From Chromatiales bacterium (GTDB taxonomy: Bacteria > Pseudomonadota > Gammaproteobacteria > Steroidobacterales > GCA-2729495): a stretch of DNA of 64,000 nt. The first letter of the stretch is position 1. The number at the start of each line of letters is the position of its first letter. The position numbers were made by a program, and so were the translations under genes. The stretch spans positions 197,010-261,009 of the forward strand of contig CP070671.1 in assembly GCA_020351875.1 (NCBI GenBank). Direction: 5' to 3'. The notes under the pieces are model-generated. The model was not told where the DNA came from. It worked only from the letters and a program-made list of their open reading frames with translations, and did not search any database. Below, one piece after another: positions 16,445 through 25,389 of this stretch.

Positions 16445-17944
16445 ATGGACTTCAGGCCCACACCGGAAACGACCGAATTTCTCAACCGGGAACACGGGTT
16501 GCTGATCGCCGGGGAGTGGACCCGTGCACGGGGTGGTGGGGCGATCGAGTCGGTCAATCCGGCGACCGAGCAGGTCATTGCGCACTGCGCAGCCGGCGGG
16601 CCGGATGACATCGACCAGGCGGTAGCCGCGGCACGTCGCGCCTTCGAGCATGGCCCGTGGCCCGAGATGAGCCCGACCGCGAGAGGCCGCCTGCTCTGGC
16701 AACTGGCAGACGCGATCGAAGCCGGCGGCGAGTTGCTGACCGAGCTGGAGATACTCGACAACGGCATGCCGCGCGACCCGGCGGCGACACAGGCGGTGCC
16801 CGGCGCAGCAAAGATGCTGCGGTACTACGCCGGCTGGACGAACAAGATCACCGGCCGGACAATCCCGGCCGACCCGCGGCCCGGTCAGGACACTGCGCCA
16901 CTGACGTACACGGTCCGCGAGCCGGTGGGCGTCGCCGGGCAGATCATTCCGTGGAACTATCCGCTGGGCATGGCCGCGATGAAACTCGGGCCCGCCCTCG
17001 CCGCCGGTTGCACGGTGGTGTTGAAGCCGGATGAGCACACGCCGCTCAGCGCGCTGTACCTCGGTGAACTGATTCGCAAGGTCGGTTTCCCGCCGGGTGT
17101 CGTCAACATCGTCCCGGGCACCGGCGAAACGGCCGGGGCGTCGCTGGCGACCCATGCGGGCGTGGATAAAGTTGCGTTTACCGGTTCGACGGAAACGGGC
17201 AGAACGATCGTGCATGCGGCGGCCGGCAACCTGAAGCGCGTGTCCCTGGAGCTGGGCGGCAAGTCGCCGTTCATCGTATTGCCCGATGCAGATCTCGCCG
17301 AGGTGGCTGCCACCGCCGCGCGGCTGGGCTTTTTCCTGCAAGGGCAGAACTGCCAGTGTCCGTCGCGCGTGTATATACACGAGGCGGTCTACGAACAAGT
17401 CGTCGACGACATCGTGGCCGCTGCTCGCGCGTTGCCGGTCGGGCCGGGCTGGGAGCCGGCGACCCGCGTTGGACCACTGATCTCGGCCGGGCAACTGGGG
17501 CGCGTCGAAAACTACATTGCGAGTGGCCTGGCCGACGGCGCCGAGTTATTGACGGGCGGCACCCGGGAGGACCGAGTCGGTTACTTTCTGTCGCCAACGG
17601 TATTCGCGCAGACGACCGGCGACATGCGGATCGTCCGCGAGGAGATATTCGGACCGGTCATCTGCGTGCAGCCATTCTCGGGAACAGAGCTGGACGGCAT
17701 CGCTCAACTGGCGAACGACACGAACTACGGCCTGGTGGCATCGGTGTGGACGCGCGACCTGAGTGTCGCGCATGAACTCGCGGGGCGCATCAAGGCCGGT
17801 GTGGTCGGTATCAACCATCACGGCGGTGGTGATATCTGCGCCCCGTTCGGGGGCTACAAGGAATCGGGCTGGAACCGCGAGTTTGGTGCCGAGGGCCTGG
17901 AGCCTTACCTGGAAACGAAAACCGTCGTCATTCGTTACCGCTGA
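16445..17944 (+). CDS. NAD(P)-dependent aldehyde dehydrogenase
   Basis: The frame opens at GTG 16409. The ATG at 16445 gives 499 residues and puts the catalytic residues at family-standard positions: C303 in QGQNCQC and the general base E269 in LELGGK. The coenzyme-binding text PWNYPLGM and the FTGSTETGR loop are present. The enzyme oxidises an aldehyde to the acid in the cytoplasm. It is read divergently from the chelatase-Rieske cluster with about 160 bases between, so they may share control. Substrate cannot be assigned; betaine-, aromatic- and terpenoid-type aldehydes are all used by this family. Confidence 0.93.
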   Translation: MDFRPTPETTEFLNREHGLLIAGEWTRARGGGAIESVNPATEQVIAHCAAGGPDDIDQAVAAARRAFEHGPWPEMSPTARGRLLWQLADAIEAGGELLTELEILDNGMPRDPAATQAVPGAAKMLRYYAGWTNKITGRTIPADPRPGQDTAPLTYTVREPVGVAGQIIPWNYPLGMAAMKLGPALAAGCTVVLKPDEHTPLSALYLGELIRKVGFPPGVVNIVPGTGETAGASLATHAGVDKVAFTGSTETGRTIVHAAAGNLKRVSLELGGKSPFIVLPDADLAEVAATAARLGFFLQGQNCQCPSRVYIHEAVYEQVVDDIVAAARALPVGPGWEPATRVGPLISAGQLGRVENYIASGLADGAELLTGGTREDRVGYFLSPTVFAQTTGDMRIVREEIFGPVICVQPFSGTELDGIAQLANDTNYGLVASVWTRDLSVAHELAGRIKAGVVGINHHGGGDICAPFGGYKESGWNREFGAEGLEPYLETKTVVIRYR

Positions 17945-17962
17945 CCGGCGCCGGGTCGGCCG

Positions 17963-19240
17963 TCAGTCGGTGTCCAGCCGCGCCAGGCTGGTCAGTACCC
18001 GTGCCGGGTCACCGGCTTCCGGCCATGCGAGCACGAGCTGGGTGCCCGCCCGGATCATTTGCGGAAAGCCACTGCTGCGCGAGTAGCTGCCGTCCGCAAT
18101 GACCTGCATTGGGCGCATGTCGCCGCTCGCAGCAACTTCGCGCACGCGAAGCTGGCCCGTTTCTTTGCCGGTTCTCGCCACCCAGCTGACGATCGCCCGG
18201 TCTGCTCCCAGCAGTTCGACGTCGACGCGACCCCTGGCGCCGCCTTCATCCAGCACCACAGGGGCCGCAAACGTGGCGCCCGCATCCTTCGACCAGGCCA
18301 CCTTCACGCGCCGTTGGCGATTGGGTGCGCCGTACCAGGCCACGACCACACGGTCGCCTTTGGCTGCGATCGCCGGTCCGTTCACCGGGCAGCCCGCGAT
18401 CTGCCAGCGGTCGTCCGACACGATGAGGGGCTCGGTCCATCGATCGTTCGTGTAGCGCGATACGGCAATGTCGCGTATCTCATCGGGGCTCCGGTCCCGG
18501 TAGGCGACTACCGGGCCGCTGTCGGTCAGCGCGACATCCGTTTGGCAGCATTCGCAGACCCGGTCGTCGATCTCGCCGTCGGCCAGGATTTCCCCGTCAT
18601 GGCTCAGCCGCGCGTAGCGCAGGCTCATGCCGCCGTCCGTCGCCAGTTCCGTTCGCGGGGCGCCGCCTTTGTCCGGCACCATGTTGCGCCCGTCCAGCCA
18701 GACGGCACCGGTGTCGCGGAGCCAGGGAAACAGGCTGACGAACCCGTGTTCCGTGGCCGTTCCATCGCGATGCGGTGTCAGCGGTTCGCGCCAGCGGCGG
18801 CCGCGATCGTCGGAGAGTGCCAGGGCAATGTCATAGGAGTAGGTGCCGCCCGGCCGTCGCACCAGCCAGTGTGCCGCCCAGTGCTCCGCATCGATCGGCA
18901 CAACGGACGGGAAATCGGCCTGGTTGATGAACCAGTCGTTGCCTGCGGCAACTTGGCGGGGTGCAGACCAGCCTTCCGGTCCGAGGCTTGCGTATCGGAG
19001 GGCGTGGGCATCGCCCGCCGCAGGCTCCATCCAGCTCATGACGGCGCTCCCGTCCGGCGTGGCAGCGAGATGTGGCGTCATGGCGCCGGGTGCGGTCGGC
19101 GATGGCAGATCGGTGAATTCGACGGGTCGCGGTGGGCCGCCGCAGGCAGCAAGCAGGAACGCATTAACGACGATGGCAGGCAAGCCGACCCGTCGGCGGC
19201 ACATACTGCGGGGGCGTTGCGACACCAGCTGGTTCATCAC
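17963..19240 (-). CDS. Sialidase/BNR-like beta-propeller lipoprotein
   Basis: 425 residues. After a long basic N-region the signal ends in LLAACGG, a lipobox, so it is probably membrane-anchored and extracytoplasmic. The body shows repeated Asp-box-like text (ALSDDRGRRW; AWSKDAGATF) typical of BNR/sialidase propellers, of about six blades. A Cys cluster (CECC) lies in the middle. Catalytic sialidase residues cannot be identified, so hydrolase activity should not be assumed. It begins 9 bases after the stop of the PD40 propeller gene upstream, so the two are co-transcribed. Confidence 0.7.
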   Translation of the reverse strand: MMNQLVSQRPRSMCRRRVGLPAIVVNAFLLAACGGPPRPVEFTDLPSPTAPGAMTPHLAATPDGSAVMSWMEPAAGDAHALRYASLGPEGWSAPRQVAAGNDWFINQADFPSVVPIDAEHWAAHWLVRRPGGTYSYDIALALSDDRGRRWREPLTPHRDGTATEHGFVSLFPWLRDTGAVWLDGRNMVPDKGGAPRTELATDGGMSLRYARLSHDGEILADGEIDDRVCECCQTDVALTDSGPVVAYRDRSPDEIRDIAVSRYTNDRWTEPLIVSDDRWQIAGCPVNGPAIAAKGDRVVVAWYGAPNRQRRVKVAWSKDAGATFAAPVVLDEGGARGRVDVELLGADRAIVSWVARTGKETGQLRVREVAASGDMRPMQVIADGSYSRSSGFPQMIRAGTQLVLAWPEAGDPARVLTSLARLDTD

Positions 19241-19249
19241 GGGTAGTGG

Positions 19250-20401
19250 CTAATCCTGCTGCCGGCCCGCGTGAAAGTCCGCCACCAGGATCGGGTTCTC
19301 GGGAACCACGGTATCCGGGATGCCCTGGTAGCTATCGGGGCCCAGATCGAACGACGACATGTCCATCACGTAGGTGGACAGGTTGTCGCGACCGGTTTCA
19401 CTGCGCGCGAACAGCATCTTTTCGCCGTTCTTCGACAAGGATGGCAGACCGTCGAAACCCACGTTATAGGTCAGGCGCCGCGGTTCGCCACCGGCCAGGT
19501 CACCGAGGAAGACCTCCCAGTTTCTGCCTTCGGTCACCCTTACAAAGACGTAGTGCCGGCCGTCGCTGGCCGGGTAGGGCGCCCAGTTCATCTTACCGTC
19601 GAAGGTGCGTTGCTGCAGATCGCTGCCGTCGTGCTTGATCGTGAAGACAGTCATCGGCGTCGGCCAGACTTTGCCGTATTCGCTGGATCGCCACGCGCGG
19701 AACATGATGGTCTCGTTGTCCGGAAGATAGAAGGGCGCGCCTGGCTGCCAGTCTGCAGTGAAAGTGATCTGTTCCTCGCCGCTGCCGTCCGGACGCATGC
19801 GCCACAGGTTCAGGTTGCCGTCGATCTGCCGGGTGAATACGATCCACTCGCCGTTCGGGGAGATCGACACCTCCGCTTCGTACCACTCGTTGTCCGTGAG
19901 CCGGACGATGTTCTTGCCGTCCAGGTCCGAGGTGTACAACTCAGCGCCCTGCGGGTACAGGTCCTGGCTCGCCCAGTCGCCCAGCGGCATGTCCATGTTG
20001 TCCCGGGTCGAAGTCCAGACGATGCGTTGCTGGTCCGGGAAGAAATACGAGCACGCATCCTGGCCGCGGTCGTTGATGCGCACGGATGTCTTGCCGTCGT
20101 CGGTAAAAATGTAGGTCAGCGCACCCCCGATTCGATTCCCCTCCGGTTTCTGTGCGTCCGGGTCCTGGGTTTGGACAATGAAGTGATAGTCGTCCGGTGC
20201 GTAGTAGGCCTCCGCAGCCGCCGGTATGTTCGGAATCCGGCGGACCGGCAGTTCCTTGCTCTTGTCAGGCGCCGGACCGTCATAGGGGCTGGCTGCCGAG
20301 ACGGTGTCCGTTTCCTTGTGGCCGCCAGGCCAGGCGGCAGTCGCTAGCAGCAGGGTGATGATCAGGAACGCAGTCAGTTGCAGGGTACGGGGGATAGTCA
20401 T
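19250..20401 (-). CDS. Exported TolB-like PD40 beta-propeller protein
   Basis: The frame is open from 20767, but the ATG at 20401 directly starts a signal peptide (MTIPRTLQLTAFLIITLLLA), giving 383 residues. The mature part is a chain of PD40/WD40-like repeats, for example ISPNGEWIVFTRQIDGN and RMRPDGSGEEQITF. These repeats are typical of periplasmic TolB-type propellers that bind proteins or ligands. No enzyme motif is visible. It is followed 9 bases later by the BNR propeller lipoprotein, and the pair may form one extracytoplasmic unit. No good ribosome site precedes the chosen start, so that start is only moderately secure. Confidence 0.75.
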   Translation of the reverse strand: MTIPRTLQLTAFLIITLLLATAAWPGGHKETDTVSAASPYDGPAPDKSKELPVRRIPNIPAAAEAYYAPDDYHFIVQTQDPDAQKPEGNRIGGALTYIFTDDGKTSVRINDRGQDACSYFFPDQQRIVWTSTRDNMDMPLGDWASQDLYPQGAELYTSDLDGKNIVRLTDNEWYEAEVSISPNGEWIVFTRQIDGNLNLWRMRPDGSGEEQITFTADWQPGAPFYLPDNETIMFRAWRSSEYGKVWPTPMTVFTIKHDGSDLQQRTFDGKMNWAPYPASDGRHYVFVRVTEGRNWEVFLGDLAGGEPRRLTYNVGFDGLPSLSKNGEKMLFARSETGRDNLSTYVMDMSSFDLGPDSYQGIPDTVVPENPILVADFHAGRQQD

Positions 20402-20519
20402 GGTTCGAGTTGTCGTTGTTATGCCCGGCCGGATCTTACCATCGACGACCTGACGGCCCGGGTTGGGAAGGCTTATCATGATCCGGAATCTGGCCGCAGA
20501 GCCGCCGGGGGAGGGACAA

Positions 20520-20972
20520 ATGGCTGGAAACAGTGAGTGGGTACTGACGGCGAACGGCGCCGGGTACAGGCTCTTTGCGCATGACAAGAAACTCGCGCCG
20601 TTGAGCGAGGTCAGGCACGTGGACTGGCCCAGCGGGCGCCTGCCCGCGCGTGACATCAACAGTGACCGGCCGGGTCGCAGTTTCGACAGCGGTGGCCAGG
20701 GCCGGCACGCGATGGAGCCCCGCACCAATGCCCACGACGAGGAAGAAAGCCGGCTCGCCCGGGACATTGCCGCGACTTTGTCAGTCGCGCAGCGAGAGGG
20801 TGATTACAACAGCCTGATCATTGTGGCGGCGCCGCGCCTGCTCGGGCGCTTGCGCGAGGTGCTGCCGGCAGCCGTTCGCCAGCGCGTGGTCGTGGAGATC
20901 GACAAGGACCTGACGGCCTACGATGCCGGGCAACTCACGGACTGGCTGCGCAAGGAAGTCTGGGAAAAGTAG
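20520..20972 (+). CDS. Host attachment family protein
   Basis: 150 residues from the ATG at 20520, which has GGAGGGAC just upstream; the open frame from 20463 is less likely. The text WVLTANGAGYRLFAHD, the later DRPGRSFDSGGQGRHAMEP and LIIVAAPRLLGRLREVL match the 'host attachment protein' family related to release-factor-like baeRF proteins. The family name comes from plant-associated bacteria; the actual role is unsettled. The protein is soluble, with no signal peptide. It stands alone between divergent and convergent neighbours. Confidence 0.8.
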   Translation: MAGNSEWVLTANGAGYRLFAHDKKLAPLSEVRHVDWPSGRLPARDINSDRPGRSFDSGGQGRHAMEPRTNAHDEEESRLARDIAATLSVAQREGDYNSLIIVAAPRLLGRLREVLPAAVRQRVVVEIDKDLTAYDAGQLTDWLRKEVWEK

Positions 20973-21012
20973 CGCGACGGCGTTTGGCCGTTACTGCTGA
21001 ACGGTTGCAGCT

Positions 21013-22110
21013 TCAATTTTCAGCGAGACGCACCGGCAAGCGGCGTGCGCCGAAGTGTTCCGGTTCGGCATCGAAGCAACCGGCCAGCGGTGTCGCGCAC
21101 TTGCGGCAGCGCCCTGTCGCGTCGAGGCCCCAGCGGCCAAGCTCATACCAGTTGCGTTCGATCAGCAGCTCGCCGCAATTGTGACACCACGTGCTGCCAC
21201 CGTCGGCATCATGTACGTTGCCGGTATAGGCATGGCGCACCCCGTTGGCCATCGCAATGCGCCGAGCCCGGGTCAGTGTCGCTGCCGGGGTGCGACCGAT
21301 ATCGCGCATTTTCCAGTCCGGGTGAAAGGCCGTGAAGTGCATCGGCACATCCGGGCCCAGGTGCTCGACGACCCAGGCGGTCATACGGTCCAGTTCGTCG
21401 CTGGAATCATTCAGGCCGGGAATCAGCAGCGTGGTGGTTTCCAGCCAGGTATCCGTCTCATCGCGGATGTACTGCAAGGTTTCCAGCACGGGGGCCAGGT
21501 GTCCGCCGCAGGTCTTGTAATAGAACTCGTCCGTGAAGGCTTTCAGATCGACATTGGCCGCGTCGATGGCGGCGAAGAACTCCCGGCGCGGCTCCGGGTC
21601 GATGTAACCGGCGGTAACGGCCACGGTCTTCACGCCCCGTTCACGGCACGCGCGGGCCACATCCACTGCGTACTCGAGGAAAATCACCGGGTCGTTGTAG
21701 GTAAAGGCAATGCTCTTGCAGCCCAGGTCTGCTGCTACCTCGGCCAGCCTGGCGGGATCGGCCGCATCGGCCAGCACGTCCATCTCGCGAGCCTTGGTCA
21801 TGTCCCAGTTCTGGCAGAACTTGCAGGCCAGGTTGCAGCCGGCCGTGCCAAAAGACAGCACCGAACTGCCCGGGTAGTAGTGATTCAGTGGTTTCTTTTC
21901 AATGGGATCAACACAAAAACCGGAGGAACGGCCGTAGCTCACCAGCTTGATCTGCCCGTCGAGGTGCTGGCGCACGTAGCACAAACCGCGCTGGCCTTCG
22001 CGCATGCGGCAGTGGCGCGGGCACAGGTCGCACTGCAAGCGCTCATCCCCGACTGCGTGCCAGTACTTGGTGGGCACCGTGGTGGTGCTGTCCGTGACCG
22101 GGTTGCTCAT
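21013..22110 (-). CDS. amrS: AmmeMemoRadiSam system radical SAM enzyme
   Basis: 365 residues with the radical SAM CxxxCxxC motif at C92/C96/C99 (CNLACKFC). An N-terminal Cys set (C27, C30, C34, C44) and C-terminal zinc-ribbon-like pairs (CHNC and CRKC) are also present. The layout is that of the AmmeMemoRadiSam radical SAM protein, related to pyruvate formate-lyase activases, which co-occurs with Memo and AMMECR1 proteins. Those two are encoded divergently from 22185. The biochemical reaction of the trio in bacteria is not firmly known. The 75-base gap between divergent starts must hold both promoters. Confidence 0.9.
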   Translation of the reverse strand: MSNPVTDSTTTVPTKYWHAVGDERLQCDLCPRHCRMREGQRGLCYVRQHLDGQIKLVSYGRSSGFCVDPIEKKPLNHYYPGSSVLSFGTAGCNLACKFCQNWDMTKAREMDVLADAADPARLAEVAADLGCKSIAFTYNDPVIFLEYAVDVARACRERGVKTVAVTAGYIDPEPRREFFAAIDAANVDLKAFTDEFYYKTCGGHLAPVLETLQYIRDETDTWLETTTLLIPGLNDSSDELDRMTAWVVEHLGPDVPMHFTAFHPDWKMRDIGRTPAATLTRARRIAMANGVRHAYTGNVHDADGGSTWCHNCGELLIERNWYELGRWGLDATGRCRKCATPLAGCFDAEPEHFGARRLPVRLAEN

Positions 22111-22184
22111 CTCTTGTTAAATGGGTTGCCAATGCCCATATATCAAGTGTGAAAAGGGTGCTTTTGCAATAGCGGCTTGCTGAC

Positions 22185-22970
22185 ATGTTGAACCGACGCG
22201 AACCGGCCGTGGCGGGGCTTTTCTACGCCGCTGATCCCGTTGAACTGCGGGAGGGTGTCGTCGCGCTGCTTCGCAGCGCGCCGCGTCCCGCGACGGAGCA
22301 TCCGAAGGCGCTGATCGTGCCCCATGCGGGTTACCCGTACTCCGGCGCGGTGGCCGCCGCAGCCTACCGCCACCTGGCGGCCGCCAGCGACCAGGTCGAA
22401 CGGGTGGTGCTGCTGGGCCCGGCCCACCGGGTCTGGCTCGAGGGTCTGGCCGTGCCGTCGGTGGATCTCTTTACGACACCCCTCGGTGGCGTGCGCATCG
22501 ATACCGCAGCCCGCGACCTGATCCGCGAGTTGCCGGGCGTGCAGGTTTCCGACGTGGCGCATGCGCAGGAGCATTCACTGGAGGTGCAGCTGCCGTTCCT
22601 GCAAACCGTGCTGGGCGATTTCAGCCTGCTCCCCATTGTGGTCGGTCAATGTGCCCCGGCCGCGGTGGCGGCGGTGATAGACGGCCTCTGGGGCGGGGCC
22701 GAGACGCTGATCGTGATCAGTTCGGACCTGTCGCACTTCCATCCGTACGAAGAGGCGCGACGGATCGATGCGCGTACCAGCCAGCGCATCCTGGCGCGGG
22801 CAACCGACCTGGCCGGTGACGAGGCCTGTGGCGCGGCCGCGGTGAACGGGCTGATGGCATCGCACCATGCGGGCGATCTCAGTATCGACCAGGTCGATTT
22901 GAAGAATTCCGGTGACACCGCGGGTGACCGGACGAGGGTCGTGGGATATGGCGCTTACGTCCTGCACTGA
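22185..22970 (+). CDS. amrB: AmmeMemoRadiSam system protein B (Memo family)
   Basis: 261 residues of the Memo fold, which resembles extradiol-dioxygenase LigB proteins. Visible family blocks are VPHAGYPYSG, LLGPAHRVW, HSLEVQLPFLQ and SSDLSHFHPYEEA, including the metal-binding His residues. No signal peptide is present. The next gene, encoding the AMMECR1 partner, starts 23 bases before this stop, so translation is probably coupled. Human Memo1 binds metal and phospho-peptides; the bacterial function remains unclear but always comes with the radical SAM partner encoded divergently here. Confidence 0.92.
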   Translation: MLNRREPAVAGLFYAADPVELREGVVALLRSAPRPATEHPKALIVPHAGYPYSGAVAAAAYRHLAAASDQVERVVLLGPAHRVWLEGLAVPSVDLFTTPLGGVRIDTAARDLIRELPGVQVSDVAHAQEHSLEVQLPFLQTVLGDFSLLPIVVGQCAPAAVAAVIDGLWGGAETLIVISSDLSHFHPYEEARRIDARTSQRILARATDLAGDEACGAAAVNGLMASHHAGDLSIDQVDLKNSGDTAGDRTRVVGYGAYVLH

Positions 22971-23544
22971 ACAACTGGTTGTGGAGCTGGCTGCCCATGA
23001 GTGCAAAGCGCTGCTGCGCATTGCGCGGGCATCGATCCAGCACGGTTTGGCGAGTGATCGGCCGCTGGAACTGGAAGTCGCGCAGCTGGCTGGGCGCCTG
23101 GGCGAGCGCCGGGCGAGCTTCGTCAGTGTCTACCACCGTACGGAATTGCGCGGCTGTGTCGGCAACCTGCAGGCGAGCCTGCCGCTGGCGAATGATGTGG
23201 CGCGCAACGCCTACCATGCGGCGTCACAGGACCGGCGGTTCCAGCCCCTGACGGCGACGGAACTTTCCTCAAGCTCGATCGAGGTGGCCGTGCTGTCGGC
23301 GCCCCAGCCCATTGAATTCGAGTCGGAGGCCGACCTGCATCGCCGGCTGGTCCCGCACGAGGATGGTGTAATACTGGCCGGCGAGAACAGTCGGGCCACC
23401 TTCCTGCCGAAAGTCTGGGAGAAGTTGCCGCAGCCGGCAGACTTCATCCGCGAACTGAAGCGCAAGGCCGGTCTGCCGGCCGACTACTGGTCCGATTCCC
23501 TGCGTTTCGCCAGGTACCGGGCGACGTCGTTCTCGGACGCTTGA
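22948..23544 (+). CDS. amrA: AmmeMemoRadiSam system protein A (AMMECR1 family)
   Basis: The frame opens at 22912, but the ATG at 22948 (MALTSCTEQ) gives a typical length of 198 residues. AMMECR1 signatures are RGCVGNLQAS, a run near DRRFQPLTATEL, the IEVAVLS block and LVPHEDGVIL. The family is soluble and small, and its enzymology is unknown. It overlaps the Memo gene, completing the three-gene set with the divergent radical SAM gene. Confidence 0.92.
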   Translation: MALTSCTEQLVVELAAHECKALLRIARASIQHGLASDRPLELEVAQLAGRLGERRASFVSVYHRTELRGCVGNLQASLPLANDVARNAYHAASQDRRFQPLTATELSSSSIEVAVLSAPQPIEFESEADLHRRLVPHEDGVILAGENSRATFLPKVWEKLPQPADFIRELKRKAGLPADYWSDSLRFARYRATSFSDA

Positions 23545-23621
23545 ACCGGCGGTGCCAGGCAGACCGCCACCAGTGAATAGCCGTCTGGCTGGGCCACAGC
23601 CAGCGAACAAGGAGTGACTCT

Positions 23622-24017
23622 GTGATTACCTATCTGTACTGGGCTTTCTTCATCGCCCTGGCCTTCGGGCTGGTGTTCCTGTTCGGTGCCCGGCTGAACG
23701 CGTGGAAAGCGGCCGGTGTTGGAGCGGCGCTGGTGCTGTTCTTTGGCTGGGCAGCATACTTCTTCTATTTTCAGCAGCTTTTCGTGAAGCGTTACGGTGG
23801 AGTGATGGCCATTCGCGTGCCGGCCGGTCAGTACCACATTGCGGCCACATGGAAAGACGACAATCTGTGGATTGAAAACTACGACCCGCGCACGAACGAG
23901 TGCATTTTTGCCGAGTATTCGAAGGGCAACCTGCTGGAGGGCCGGGTGACCCTCAAGAACTGTAATCCGCTCACGCGAATGGAAACCCTCACCGGGAGTG
24001 CTGCAGCCACCCAGTAA
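23622..24017 (+). CDS. Small inner-membrane protein of unknown function
   Basis: 131 residues starting at GTG 23622 behind GGAG. Two membrane helices lie at about 4-22 and 29-50, followed by an extracytoplasmic or cytoplasmic domain of 80 residues with an INN-like charged body (WKDDNLWIENYDPRTNEC) and two cysteines. The family was not recognised. Its TAA shares a base with the start of the helix-hairpin-helix gene, so both are in one transcript. Confidence 0.7.
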   Translation: MITYLYWAFFIALAFGLVFLFGARLNAWKAAGVGAALVLFFGWAAYFFYFQQLFVKRYGGVMAIRVPAGQYHIAATWKDDNLWIENYDPRTNECIFAEYSKGNLLEGRVTLKNCNPLTRMETLTGSAAATQ

Positions 24018-24922
24018 TGATGAGTGCCGGCGCATTCAACGCACAGGTTGCAGAGCTGCTCCGTGAGACGGCGGCGGTGCTGGAGCAGCAGGAGGCGAAC
24101 CCGTTCCGGGTGAACGCCTATCGCCGGGCAGCGCAGACGGTCGACACGCTCGACGAAGACCTGCGCAAGATTCTCGAGCGTGACGGCACGGAGGGGCTGA
24201 TCGCGCTGCCCGGGATCGGTCGCAGCATTGCCGGGTCGATCCGCGAGATCGCGTTGACCGGTGGCCTGGCGCGGTTGTACCGCCTGCGTGGCGAGCTCGA
24301 GCCCGAGCAGTTATTCCAGACGCTGCCCGGGGTCGGGCCGGATCTCGCCGCGGCCATCCACGACGAACTGCACGTGGACACGCTGGAGGCCCTGGAGATT
24401 GCGGCCCACGACGGGCGCCTGGAAACCGTGAAGGGCGTCGGTCCGCGGCGCGCGGCCGCGATACGCGCGAGCCTGGCGAGCCTGCTGGGCCGCCGTCCCC
24501 GGCTCCGGCCGGTCGCGGCACCGGGCGTGGATACGCTGCTGGCGCTGGACCGTGATTACCGCTCGCGGGCCCGCGCTGGCAGTCTGCCGATGATTGCGCC
24601 GAAGCGTTTCAACCCGGAAGGCAAAGCCTGGCTGCCGATCATGCACGCGGTGCGCAAGCCATGGCATTTCACCGTGCTGTTTTCCAACACGGCACGCGCG
24701 CACCAGCTCAAGCGCACCGGCGACTGGGTCGTGATTTATTTCGAGGACGCCGACAGCCGGGCCGGGCAGCACACCGTCGTTACCGAAACGCGGGGCGTTT
24801 TGCAGGGCAAGCGCGTGGTGCGCGGGCGCGAAGCCGATTGCCGGGAATACTACCGGCGTGGCAGCCGCGCGATGGCGCGCCGCGACGGTCGGCGCCAGTC
24901 AGGGACCGGATCTCGGTCCTAG
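24017..24922 (+). CDS. PolX-like helix-hairpin-helix protein lacking polymerase domains
   Basis: 301 residues. The first 160 match the N-terminal 8-kDa plus HhH region of family X DNA polymerases: NPFRVNAYRRAAQTV, the HhH turns LIALPGIGRSIAGSI and LPGVGPDLAAAIHDEL, and a third ETVKGVGPRRAAAIR. The catalytic palm and PHP exonuclease domains of PolX are missing. Residues from about 190 form a different domain (MIAPKRFNPEGKAWLPIMH, then HFTVLFSNTARAHQL and YYRRGSRAMARRDGR) that was not recognised but recurs in such proteins. DNA binding is expected; a catalytic role is unknown. The end overlaps the convergent cytochrome gene by 24 bases. Confidence 0.8.
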   Translation: MMSAGAFNAQVAELLRETAAVLEQQEANPFRVNAYRRAAQTVDTLDEDLRKILERDGTEGLIALPGIGRSIAGSIREIALTGGLARLYRLRGELEPEQLFQTLPGVGPDLAAAIHDELHVDTLEALEIAAHDGRLETVKGVGPRRAAAIRASLASLLGRRPRLRPVAAPGVDTLLALDRDYRSRARAGSLPMIAPKRFNPEGKAWLPIMHAVRKPWHFTVLFSNTARAHQLKRTGDWVVIYFEDADSRAGQHTVVTETRGVLQGKRVVRGREADCREYYRRGSRAMARRDGRRQSGTGSRS

Positions 24923-25321
24923 CGCCTGGACCTGGATGGTTTCCAGGTAGTCCACCAGGTCATTCAGCGTCTCGGTGACCCGGCGTTCCGAGAACGCGCC
25001 GGCACCCGCGTCGATCCAGAACTCGTAGCCCCACACGGGCATCTGCTGTGACCCGTGCGCATTGATCTTGTCCCGGCCATCGATCTGCCGGATCAGTTCA
25101 TCCCGAGGAAACAAGCCGTCGTTGCGCGCGGTGATCCGGGTCAGGTCCGGCACCGGCGTGGTCAGCACCTCGGCAACCGGGCCATCACCCTGGCCGTTGA
25201 CACCGTGGCAAGCGGCGCAGAGCCGCTCGAAGTTTTCCTGGCCGGTATAGGTGATCACTTCTGTGGCGCAGGCCGTGCCCGCGACCAATAGCAGAGATGC
25301 CAGTGCAGTTCGATACAACAT
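24899..25321 (-). CDS. Exported monoheme c-type cytochrome
   Basis: 140 residues with a cleavable signal (MLYRTALASLLLVAGTACA). One heme site, CAACH, lies at C35/C38/H39 near the N-terminus of the mature protein. A likely axial Met is in GSQQMPVWG. This is the small class I cytochrome of the periplasm that shuttles electrons from dehydrogenases to oxidases. It could serve the PQQ dehydrogenase at 35061-37052, but there is no direct linkage. The 3-prime end overlaps the convergent HhH gene. Confidence 0.9.
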   Translation of the reverse strand: MLYRTALASLLLVAGTACATEVITYTGQENFERLCAACHGVNGQGDGPVAEVLTTPVPDLTRITARNDGLFPRDELIRQIDGRDKINAHGSQQMPVWGYEFWIDAGAGAFSERRVTETLNDLVDYLETIQVQALGPRSGP

Positions 25322-25389
25322 GGCGCTGAATTATAGGCTTTGCCGCGCCAGGATGTATGGCCGGACCAGGCTCAATGGCACACGACAGA

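Noticed and set aside
17963-19240. True sialidase
   Set aside because: Asp-box-like repeats are seen, but the catalytic Tyr/Glu pair and Arg triad cannot be identified, so only a propeller fold is claimed.
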